Shown in pieces: positions 1 through 6,541 of a DNA stretch of 8,410 nt. Below the pieces are notes generated by a model. That model was not told the DNA's origin. It saw only the letters and a program-made list of their open reading frames with translations, and searched no databases. The translations under genes were made by a program, and so were the position numbers. This DNA is from Rhodospirillaceae bacterium. Its GTDB lineage: Bacteria; Pseudomonadota; Alphaproteobacteria; Micavibrionales; Micavibrionaceae. The DNA lies in contig DMIT01000071.1 of assembly GCA_003452275.1 (NCBI GenBank), positions 1 through 8,410 on the forward strand. Direction: 5' to 3'. Positions within the stretch are counted from its first letter, which is position 1. Each line of letters begins with the position of its first letter.

Positions 1-260
1 ATGGATTTTTCCTCCAGCGCATCATAATCGATTTTCAACTGCACATATCTTTGAAAATCTTCCCTGTCCTCCGGCGGGATCGTATCAGCGGCACTGGAAA
101 TAATGCCGTTGATGCGGGCGCGGATATTGCGGATGTCATGTAAATCCTTGGATAATCTGACGCGTTCGGCCTTGTCATCAACGACAGGGGATGCGGCATA
201 AACCGCAACCGCCGAAAATGACAGGACAAGCACCGCCAGCAAAAGAGACAGATTTTTCAT
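1..260 (-). CDS. Small secreted/periplasmic protein of unknown function (3' part outside window)
   Basis: An open frame starts with ATG at 260 and runs off the window with no stop (86 codons visible). The N-terminus is a convincing Sec signal peptide: MKN, then a hydrophobic stretch over residues 4-20, with a likely signal peptidase I site after VYA (residue 22) before ASP. The mature part is charged and looks helical (many D/E/K/R, for example DKAERVRLSKDLHDIRNIRARI), suggesting a coiled or helical periplasmic protein. A GGGGTG sequence about 5 bases upstream can serve as ribosome binding site. It begins 29 bases after the ssb stop on the same strand with no terminator between, so it is probably co-transcribed with ssb. 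I do not recognise the family, and the missing C-terminus limits any call. That it is a real gene is likely; its function is unknown. Confidence 0.72.
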   Translation of the reverse strand, partial: MKNLSLLLAVLVLSFSAVAVYAASPVVDDKAERVRLSKDLHDIRNIRARINGIISSAADTIPPEDREDFQRYVQLKIDYDALEEKS

Positions 261-289
261 GCAACACCCCGCAGGTCAAAAACAGAAAT

Positions 290-790
290 CTAGAACGGAA
301 TATCATCCGCCATTTCATCAACGCGGGACGCTGGCGCTGAGCCACCGCCATATGACCCACCACCGTAAGAACCAGAAGAACCGGAAGACGCGTTATCGGA
401 ATATCCACCCGATGAACTGTCATTTGACGCCGCACCGCCGCGGCCATCCAGCATAGTCAACTCACCACGATAAGGGCGCAATACGATTTCGGTTGTATAT
501 TGATCGCGTCCGTCTTTATCCGCCCATTTACGGGTTTCGATCTGGCCTTCGATATATACTTTCGATCCTTTTTTAAGGTAATTTTTGGCAACCTTGACCA
601 GATTGGGATTGAAAATGACAATTTTGTGCCACTGGGTGCGATCTTTACGCTCGCCCGATGCCTTATCTGTCCAGCTTTCGGAGGTTGCAATCGACAGGTT
701 ACACACCTCATCGCCCGATGTCATGCTGCGCACATCGGGGTCAGCCCCCAGATTGCCGATAATCATCACTTTATTTAAACTTCCAGCCAT
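290..790 (-). CDS. ssb: Single-stranded DNA-binding protein
   Basis: This protein (166 aa) coats single-stranded DNA in replication, recombination and repair, and recruits partner proteins through its C-terminal tip. The sequence shows the whole family layout. An N-terminal OB fold spans about residues 4-113: it opens with LNKVMIIGNLGADPDVR, and TQWHKIVIF carries the Trp at position 54 seen in E. coli SSB. A flexible Gly/Ser/Tyr linker follows (about 117-155, with repeated SYGGG), and the acidic tip is DDIPF. Length is normal for the family. The ATG at 790 is preceded by AGAGG at about 8 bases, which supports this start. A sigma-70-like promoter lies at 832-859. The next gene downstream is a small secreted protein, which is not functionally related in any obvious way. 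Confidence 0.97.
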   Translation of the reverse strand: MAGSLNKVMIIGNLGADPDVRSMTSGDEVCNLSIATSESWTDKASGERKDRTQWHKIVIFNPNLVKVAKNYLKKGSKVYIEGQIETRKWADKDGRDQYTTEIVLRPYRGELTMLDGRGGAASNDSSSGGYSDNASSGSSGSYGGGSYGGGSAPASRVDEMADDIPF

Positions 791-831
791 AGGCGACCTC
801 TTTTCACTCTGCTAAATTTTGGATAAAGGGA

Positions 832-859
832 ACTATAAGTAAACGTGAAAAATTGTCCA
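832..859 (-). promoter_or_regulatory. Candidate sigma-70-type promoter of ssb
   Basis: On the minus strand a TGGACA (-35, bases 859-854) is followed 16 bases later by TATAGT (-10, bases 837-832). The -10 box matches five of six consensus positions and the -35 four of six. A transcript starting near 825 would have an untranslated leader of about 35 bases before the ssb ATG. The 163-base gap between ssb and the preceding gene's stop makes a separate promoter reasonable. It was judged by eye only. Confidence 0.5.
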
Positions 860-953
860 GTTTTGAATCTTGAAAACCCCGACATATTCGCAGGATATTT
901 TACGATTTTAAGTCCTTTGAGGGGTTCATCCCCCCGATTCTGCTCATAGTCAA

Positions 954-1892
954 TTAGACCAACGACGAACTATAATCATGCACTTTGCGGAAAACGGCAA
1001 TATTTGCTGCTTTCAGGGGGGTGGAATCGGGTTTTTCGCGGCCCGTTTCGAAATCCCAATAGAGGCGTTTATTAACCTCGATCTGTAGGGCGTTGATCGT
1101 GTCACCTGCTCTGGACGGAGCCACTTGACCGGCACTAAAAATTCCCATACCGCCGCGCCCGTAATGGGAGGTAATGAAGCCGCCTTTAAAAGGCCTGTTC
1201 ACTTCGACATCGTCCAAACCCTGTGCGATATAGGCCTGCCGCACGACCTCCAGAAATTCGGCAGAACAGCTTTGCCCGCGACAATCACTTAAAATAATAT
1301 CGGCACGCCGCGGGCGGTCGCCGTTTTCATCCGCGGGCCCTGTCGGATGGCAGGAATGCATATCCAGTAAGGCATATCCCCCGAATTTATTGAAATTTTC
1401 CCGAAGGATTTCCTGCAATTGCGCGTGATAGGCCTTATAATATTTCAATCGTCCGGCAATATCTTCTTCGGTCGGGTAATTGTCAGGCTCATAGATATCA
1501 AAACCCTCAGGTTTAGCCTTGACGGGGACGAGGCCTGCCCCCAGAGACGTATATTTATCAGGCATAAAATAATTGATATATTGCCCTGTCCATTGGCGAA
1601 TCTGGGTTTTATCCAGACTGGTCACCGCGCGATTGGGATCAATATAGCTCCTCGGGAACAACGCCTGTAACGCGGTGATGCCATATTGCCCCAGACAGGA
1701 CAACTGGGCCATTTCGTCCATCAGCGAATCTTCCAGCACACGCAATTGCTCGAACGAACATGTGATCTTTTCCACATCGAACATCGCATAATCCTGACCG
1801 CTATGCGGACAATTCACCACCAACATGCCGGAATGGTCGGCATTGCCCGGAGGATGAGTTTTAAAAATATCATTTGCCATTTCGCTACACAT
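954..1892 (-). CDS. N-formylglutamate amidohydrolase (HutG-like) family protein
   Basis: The family consists of metal-dependent amidohydrolases; the named reaction removes formate from N-formyl-L-glutamate in one branch of histidine breakdown. This protein (312 aa) has the family motifs in order: CPHSG (28-32), DPNR (85-88), LLDMHS (175-180, likely metal-binding Asp/His), DCRGQSC (203-209), NRPFKGGFIT with HYG (232-245), and LQIEVNKRLYWD (269-280). It is slightly longer than a typical HutG. No other hut genes are nearby, so its substrate may be a different N-acyl or N-formyl compound; many family members in alphaproteobacteria sit outside hut operons. It follows the methyltransferase by 21 bases and is probably the last gene of that operon. 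The start is uncertain: ATG at 1892 has no clear ribosome binding site, and an in-frame ATG at 1880 (residue 5) is equally possible. No signal peptide, so it is cytoplasmic. Confidence 0.85.
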   Translation of the reverse strand: MCSEMANDIFKTHPPGNADHSGMLVVNCPHSGQDYAMFDVEKITCSFEQLRVLEDSLMDEMAQLSCLGQYGITALQALFPRSYIDPNRAVTSLDKTQIRQWTGQYINYFMPDKYTSLGAGLVPVKAKPEGFDIYEPDNYPTEEDIAGRLKYYKAYHAQLQEILRENFNKFGGYALLDMHSCHPTGPADENGDRPRRADIILSDCRGQSCSAEFLEVVRQAYIAQGLDDVEVNRPFKGGFITSHYGRGGMGIFSAGQVAPSRAGDTINALQIEVNKRLYWDFETGREKPDSTPLKAANIAVFRKVHDYSSSLV

Positions 1893-1913
1893 TTAAACTA
1901 TCGCGCATATAAA

Positions 1914-2726
1914 CTATAATATCTCCGTTAACGACACCTGTCCACTGCCGCGGCGGGCGGGTTGTTGCTGGGATTCATGGGGGGCCCAGCCGATGACGAA
2001 GATCATTTCGTAACTGGCGGTGACGCGCCCATCGGATTCTGCATATGTGTCCTGATAAAATTTGGCCGCCTTGAAAAACAGACGGGATGATGAAAATGAT
2101 GTGTGGCAATCCTGTAGCGCATTCGATTCCCCCATGCCGCGAATATCGGCAATGACATGGAACATATCGCGGTAGGAAATGGTCAGGATTTCGGAATCAA
2201 CCACCGGCAAGGCAAACCCTGCGCGTTGCATCAGGCCCGCCATTTGTTGTTTATCGACGAACGGATAGACGCGGGGACTTGCCCCCCCTGTGGCCTCGAT
2301 CTCACCCTGCATCAAGGCCGCGCGCAATTCATGCAGCGTCTCGCCCCCCGCAAAGGCCGCCAACAAGACACCATCGGGTTTTAACGCGCGGCGCATCTGG
2401 ATCAATAATCCCGGCAGATCATTGGCGCAATGCATTTCACCCATCGACAGGATGCAGTCATATTTTCCGGCCTGCGCGGCAAGCGTCTCCGGCGTTGTGG
2501 TTCTGGATATATCGGCCTGCGGAAATTTTTCTTTGAAATACTCCGCCGTATGCTCGCCGCTCAGCAAGACTGACCGGAAATCACGGGTAATTTCGGACAG
2601 GCGTTCGGTCATATCGCGCGCAACCCATTGATAGAGAAAATCATGGGCGGGGAATTGACTTGCGGCGCGAGCCCTGAAACCGGCCTGACGCGCCATATTA
2701 AAAATCGGCGAAGAAGATTGCATCAT
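1914..2726 (-). CDS. BioC/NDUFAF5-like class I SAM-dependent methyltransferase
   Basis: This 270-aa protein resembles the alphaproteobacterial relatives of mitochondrial NDUFAF5 and of BioC. The N-terminus (SSPIFNMARQAGFRARAA then HDFLYQWVARDMTERL, residues 5-43) matches the family's usual start. KYDCILSMGEMHCANDLPGLL (88-108) and RRALKPDGVLLAAFAGGETLHELR (112-135) match the post-SAM region, PRVYPFVD (151-158) and FALPVVD (171-177) are typical, and the end QVSLTEIL is a family signature. The SAM-binding motif I is odd: residues 52-60 read SVLLSGEHT, lacking the usual GxG. NDUFAF5 is reported to act on complex I assembly; the bacterial role is not settled. ATG codons at 2726 and 2723 are both possible and neither has a good ribosome binding site. 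The gene begins 8 bases after the stop of the 859-aa gene, so it is co-transcribed or translationally coupled. Confidence 0.85.
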   Translation of the reverse strand: MMQSSSPIFNMARQAGFRARAASQFPAHDFLYQWVARDMTERLSEITRDFRSVLLSGEHTAEYFKEKFPQADISRTTTPETLAAQAGKYDCILSMGEMHCANDLPGLLIQMRRALKPDGVLLAAFAGGETLHELRAALMQGEIEATGGASPRVYPFVDKQQMAGLMQRAGFALPVVDSEILTISYRDMFHVIADIRGMGESNALQDCHTSFSSSRLFFKAAKFYQDTYAESDGRVTASYEMIFVIGWAPHESQQQPARRGSGQVSLTEIL

Positions 2727-2734
2727 GAAAGCAA

Positions 2735-5314
2735 TTATACAGGAACACGCGGCGCGCGCAAATCCTGAGCAGATGAGTGCGGTTTCACAGGCGGTTTTTC
2801 CTCTGCCCCGGACGCGGGAGAAAAGGCCGATGACGACCCGGACGATGGCTGGCTGCTGCCATAGGACATAACAGAACTTTCAAGAACTGTGGCCTTTTGC
2901 GCGACATCCGCCTCTTTGAAATCAAAACTGTGTTTCAAGGACAAATCGCTGTCCAGCAAATGCTGGCAGGCAATCGCCGCGACCTTGAGGAAGGAATCAT
3001 GATTATCCCAATAACAAAGCTTCCACAAATCTTTCAACATCGTGACCTGCGTCGTGCCATGGGTAAAGCCGTCATAGAATCCGCGCATATCGGTGACCAC
3101 GAACGGATAGATGCGGTGCGGGGTTACGCCGATATGGGTGAAATAACTTTCCCCCATCCGCGCCACATATTCGGGTTTGACCTTGAATTGTTCGGCGACA
3201 TAAAACTTCGCGGCTTCGATGTCGGTAACATCTTTGGGCAACGGAAAACTGGGGAGGGTCAATGTCTGCCCTGTGCCGTTGTAACGCTGTGGAACAGGCA
3301 TATACTGGGTCACAACACCCGCCATGACCTCGCCGTTCAGATTTTTGACCAACGCCATGACGACGGCGGTATTGATGGTTGCATTTTCAGGAACGGCAAA
3401 TTCCAGATCACGGGCCGCGAGTCCCGCCATGCCGCCCCCCTGGTCACGCCCCTCATCGACAAAGACGGATTGTACCAGACGGATATTTCCGGCACTGCCG
3501 CGAACCGCTTTGAAACGGTCATCGGACAGGCTGTATTGCTTCAGGATATCATTGACCTTGATGGTTTCCTCAATCGGGATTTCCGAAAGCTGGAGCGGAG
3601 AATCAACCCATACTTCCGATTTCAGATTCATCATCTGGAACAGCCCCAAAATCTGCACCTCGAGACGGGAAGTCGGAATAAAACCGACTGAAATCGCATT
3701 CAAAACTTCCTGCGCATCGAATTCGCGGATCACCCCGCGGCTTGAGAAGCCTTCGGTATCTTTGAGCGTTTCTTTGACAGGGAATTGTTCATGATAATTT
3801 TCAACGCGGTAATAATAAGTCACAACGCGTTCGTCGATCTGGTTGGGGTCGGGATAGAATCCGCCGCCTTCCAACAATTTGGCATCAAGGGACGGGCGGA
3901 TGCCCACATGCTGCATCGAAAATTTTTGCAATTCGCTGTTATCGGCGTCTTTCAAACGGGTCATGTCATGGGCCGATACCCCGATCGCCTCGATCATATG
4001 ACCCGACCATTTGCGCCCGTCGAGATTCGATCCGGAACGCGGCACGCTATTGACCAACCCGCGCGGGACATCTTCGTGCAGATAGATTTTCAATTTGTTT
4101 TCAGGGGTGATGCGGAACGGCAAAACTTCCGAAATCTCCATATCGCGGCAAATAATATCGGTGATCGCGCCGGATTTTTCATCACGCACGCTGCGAATAT
4201 AAACCGACCCTGTGCGCGCCCGCGACGTGCGGCGTTCCATCACCAGTTGGCTGGTATTCTCTGCAACCTTGCGGGCGACAAAAATATAATTGGTGGGCGG
4301 CGGGCCGAGTTTCGTCCCGTCTTCCTTATAAAGTCGCATCGCACCCGTATAACGCGTCTTGATAAATCCTTCGTCCCAGTGGGGCGCGCTATAGGCAACG
4401 CGCGCACCCAGACCGCGCAGATGCTTCCTGAATTCCTGCTCGGTATAAAACGCATATTCCTTGGATAATTCCTCGCGCATTTTCTCGCGGTTGTCTTTGC
4501 GCAGGATAAATTCATAGGCCCATTTGGCCGGAATGCGGAATAATCGGGTACGGGGATAATTGGGCGGGAGTTCTTCCAGAAAGAATCCGGAATCGCTCAG
4601 CGTTTCATTGCCGCCCTTGGCGCGGGCATGGTCGGCGAACCAGATCAATAATTCTGCTTCGGATAATGTTTCAAACGTTTCGCCGGACGGAGTCTTATCG
4701 GTAAATTCCAGTTGCACATATTCGCCGGGAGTCGGGTTGACATAGTCGCGAATAATCAATGATCCTCTGTCTTTCAAGCCCTTATATTGTTTTTCCAAGG
4801 CCGACTGGATCAAACGATCATTATAAAAAGATGCGGAATAAATCTCGTGCAGGAAGAATGAATTGATGATGAGATCATACGAATTTTCTTTCAGATCGAC
4901 GTAAATATTCCCGACTTCGAATTTCAGATTGGAGCGTTTATATTTGGTAGCGGCCTCACGGATAAACGCAGGGTTTACATCCAGACCGGTATATTCAAAA
5001 CTGGGATTCAAAACCGCCATGACATAGGTCATCGCACCGGTATTGCACCCTGCATCCAGCACCTTGGCACCGGGATTGAGCAAGGCATGGGACATGGTGA
5101 ACCATGCTTTTTTGACGATATGCGGCGGAATATCTCTTAAAAGTTCGACACGGTCACTGGTAAAAAAGCGCTCCATGGTGCGGCTATAAGTCCCCTCGCC
5201 GGCGTTTTTCTTGGGCTGAGGGGATGAAGGCGCGCCAGAGTGAGGCCCATCCTCAAGGCCGATTGCCTTGCGATGCCCCTGGCTGAGAGTGTCTTTCTTA
5301 AGCCGTACGGTCAA
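2735..5314 (-). CDS. Methyltransferase fused to two degenerate Nudix-like regions (859 aa)
   Basis: Residues 1-45 are a polar, low-complexity extension. Residues about 47-350 hold a class I SAM methyltransferase: motif I VLDAGCNTG (85-93), GLDVNP (110-115), YDLIINSFFLHEI (146-158) and GSLIIRDYV (184-192), with a long extra segment before TNYIFVARK (341-349). Residues about 365-560 resemble an ADP-ribose-pyrophosphatase-type Nudix fold (EVLPFRITPENKL, GGGFYPDPNQIDERVVTYYY, FDAQEVLNAISVGFIP). Residues about 605-790 resemble a second copy (NTAVVMALVKNLNGEV, TLPSFPLP, AAKFYVAEQFKVK, ESYFTHIGVTPHRIYPFVV). In neither is the catalytic Nudix box (GX5EX7REUXEEXGU) intact; copy two keeps one Glu (E708) and copy one none, so hydrolase activity is unlikely. 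The tail (about 812-859) is Ser/Pro-rich. The start used is TTG at 5314, with GGGG 8 bases upstream; ATG at 5176 (residue 47) is an alternative that keeps all domains. The methyl acceptor is unknown. It is the first gene of a three-gene operon. Confidence 0.7.
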   Translation of the reverse strand: MTVRLKKDTLSQGHRKAIGLEDGPHSGAPSSPQPKKNAGEGTYSRTMERFFTSDRVELLRDIPPHIVKKAWFTMSHALLNPGAKVLDAGCNTGAMTYVMAVLNPSFEYTGLDVNPAFIREAATKYKRSNLKFEVGNIYVDLKENSYDLIINSFFLHEIYSASFYNDRLIQSALEKQYKGLKDRGSLIIRDYVNPTPGEYVQLEFTDKTPSGETFETLSEAELLIWFADHARAKGGNETLSDSGFFLEELPPNYPRTRLFRIPAKWAYEFILRKDNREKMREELSKEYAFYTEQEFRKHLRGLGARVAYSAPHWDEGFIKTRYTGAMRLYKEDGTKLGPPPTNYIFVARKVAENTSQLVMERRTSRARTGSVYIRSVRDEKSGAITDIICRDMEISEVLPFRITPENKLKIYLHEDVPRGLVNSVPRSGSNLDGRKWSGHMIEAIGVSAHDMTRLKDADNSELQKFSMQHVGIRPSLDAKLLEGGGFYPDPNQIDERVVTYYYRVENYHEQFPVKETLKDTEGFSSRGVIREFDAQEVLNAISVGFIPTSRLEVQILGLFQMMNLKSEVWVDSPLQLSEIPIEETIKVNDILKQYSLSDDRFKAVRGSAGNIRLVQSVFVDEGRDQGGGMAGLAARDLEFAVPENATINTAVVMALVKNLNGEVMAGVVTQYMPVPQRYNGTGQTLTLPSFPLPKDVTDIEAAKFYVAEQFKVKPEYVARMGESYFTHIGVTPHRIYPFVVTDMRGFYDGFTHGTTQVTMLKDLWKLCYWDNHDSFLKVAAIACQHLLDSDLSLKHSFDFKEADVAQKATVLESSVMSYGSSQPSSGSSSAFSPASGAEEKPPVKPHSSAQDLRAPRVPV

Positions 5315-5366
5315 TATGTGCGCCCCAATGATGCCGTTATTCCATAAATTTTACGTTATGGGTGAC

Positions 5367-5396
5367 ACTATATACAATTTCGATCAAAAAATGCAA
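5367..5396 (-). promoter_or_regulatory. Promoter for the methyltransferase/amidohydrolase operon
   Basis: The minus strand carries TTGCAT (bases 5396-5391), an 18-base spacer and TATAGT (5372-5367). Both boxes are close to the sigma-70 consensus. It sits between the terminator of the upstream unit and the 859-aa gene, giving an untranslated leader of roughly 45 bases if TTG 5314 is the start. Judged by eye. Confidence 0.55.
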
Positions 5397-5406
5397 CAAA
5401 AATAGA

Positions 5407-5464
5407 GGGTTAGCAACATTGTGTCAAAATTGTGGAGCCCCGAAATCCGCATTTTAGCCAACCC
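5407..5464. repeat. Imperfect inverted repeat between two operons
   Basis: GGGTTAGC (5407-5414) and GCCAACCC (5457-5464) are complementary except at one position, which would be a G-U pair in minus-strand RNA. An inner ATTTT/AAAAT match also exists. The repeat lies just upstream of the -35 box of the 859-aa gene's operon, so it could be a regulator site; it could equally be chance. The rest of the 207-base gap (5315-5521) holds only the terminator and promoter. Confidence 0.2.
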
Positions 5465-5486
5465 CTTGAATCAAAAGGCGAATTAT

Positions 5487-5517
5487 AAAAAATATCTTTC
5501 CCTCTCCCCAAGGGAAA
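5487..5517 (-). terminator. Intrinsic terminator after the DUF917-like gene
   Basis: Read on the minus strand, TTTCCCT (5517-5511) and AGGGAAA (5503-5497) form a perfect 7-bp stem around a 7-base loop. A short GATA is followed by a run of six T (5492-5487). It begins 4 bases after the TAG stop at 5522, the expected place for a Rho-independent terminator, and separates the two-gene unit from the next operon. Confidence 0.82.
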
Positions 5518-5521
5518 ACAG

Positions 5522-6529
5522 CTAATCTATAAATCTCGCCCTTCCAAACAGCTCCAAACCTTTCTCCCTCTTCCAAATTGGTTCAGCGGGAACACACAAC
5601 AGAGAAACTTCTTTTCCCGACAAAAAGTCTTTTGTCGCAACTCCGCTCAATGTCGAAACATCTATCACGAGGATTTTGTCAGGAGGCTCTGCCAAATTCC
5701 GTCCATCTTCGTCGGTGAGGATTAACAGCTCGTTCAGGATAAAGATTGTATAAACGGCCCCTTTGATATCTTTAAATTTTGCGTGATAGCAATTAAAGCC
5801 GGATTTTTGAACCGTTTCATATCCCACAACATGTCCCGATAACATAGTGTCGGGCTGAAGCCTCCCGATTATTTCATCCATGGTCGAACAGGCTCCTAGC
5901 TGAACGGCGAGGGAAAGTGAGCGATTCTCAACCCCTCGCCCACTGATATCGCTGGCTCGTATCGCGCCCCCGATAAAGAAAGCTATGCCACTCTTTGAAA
6001 GACGAGACAAAGACCTGAGAAATATCTCTATATCATCAGGAGACATTCGGGAATCGAGGGCGACAATATCCCTTTTATCTGTTGCCGCGACCAAAGGGGC
6101 CATCGAATAAGGAATGCCCGCTGCATGAATACTATTAATATCCACAAAGGGAACTGCCCTTCCCCCTGCAACATCAAAATCGGCAAGAGGAACATTAAGG
6201 CCAATCGCCGTATCAATCAGAATAGACTCTTGCCCAATTTCCGCAGCATAGACGCCGGATATCTTTTGACCGGTCATTTTTTCCCATGTTTGCAACATCC
6301 GAGGGAGAATATCTTTCTTCTCCATTTCCTTGGCATCAGCCAACCCGACTTCGCTGGCGGTTACAAGAATTGCATCCGGATCAAACGCCTCCAAAGAACG
6401 AAGCGCAATCGAAATATTGTGATGTTTTTCCAGTGATACAAGCTGTTCTTTAAGGCTTAATCCTCCTCCCGTAGTGAGCAAAGATGCGCCTTTTACCAGT
6501 TTGATAAGCTCTTGTTTATTCAGTTGCAT
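5522..6529 (-). CDS. DUF917 / S-methyl thiohydantoin desulfurase-like protein
   Basis: This 335-aa protein matches the DUF917 layout throughout. It has GASLLTTGGG near the N-terminus (14-23), AEIGQES (96-102, where the family has EIGG), DFDVAGGRAVP (117-127, where the family has DaDgmGRAxP), FILNELL (263-269), EPPDKILVID (281-290) and GLELFGRARF near the end (324-333). The family is now described as S-methyl thiohydantoin desulfurase, from a Variovorax enzyme that removes methanethiol from a hydantoin formed in S-methyl-ergothioneine breakdown; many members lie next to hydantoinases. Here the conserved motifs are somewhat divergent, so the substrate cannot be assumed. It starts 12 bases after the stop of the 445-aa gene; AAGGA overlapping that stop is the ribosome binding site, so the two are probably coupled. 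No signal peptide or membrane segment was seen. Confidence 0.75.
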   Translation of the reverse strand: MQLNKQELIKLVKGASLLTTGGGLSLKEQLVSLEKHHNISIALRSLEAFDPDAILVTASEVGLADAKEMEKKDILPRMLQTWEKMTGQKISGVYAAEIGQESILIDTAIGLNVPLADFDVAGGRAVPFVDINSIHAAGIPYSMAPLVAATDKRDIVALDSRMSPDDIEIFLRSLSRLSKSGIAFFIGGAIRASDISGRGVENRSLSLAVQLGACSTMDEIIGRLQPDTMLSGHVVGYETVQKSGFNCYHAKFKDIKGAVYTIFILNELLILTDEDGRNLAEPPDKILVIDVSTLSGVATKDFLSGKEVSLLCVPAEPIWKREKGLELFGRARFID

Positions 6530-6541
6530 GATATTCTTTCC

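Noticed and set aside
920..934. GGGG-ATGAA-CCCC hairpin downstream of the amidohydrolase gene as a terminator
   Set aside because: The stem is only 4 bp and no T-run follows on the minus strand.
2897..3691. Plus-strand ORF of 264 aa opposite the 859-aa gene
   Set aside because: It is antisense to a gene with clear domain motifs, has no recognisable motif and its composition (many His, Arg, Ile) is typical of a shadow frame.
3785..4468. Plus-strand ORF of 227 aa opposite the 859-aa gene
   Set aside because: It is antisense shadow of the methyltransferase and linker region; no ribosome binding site or family motif was seen.
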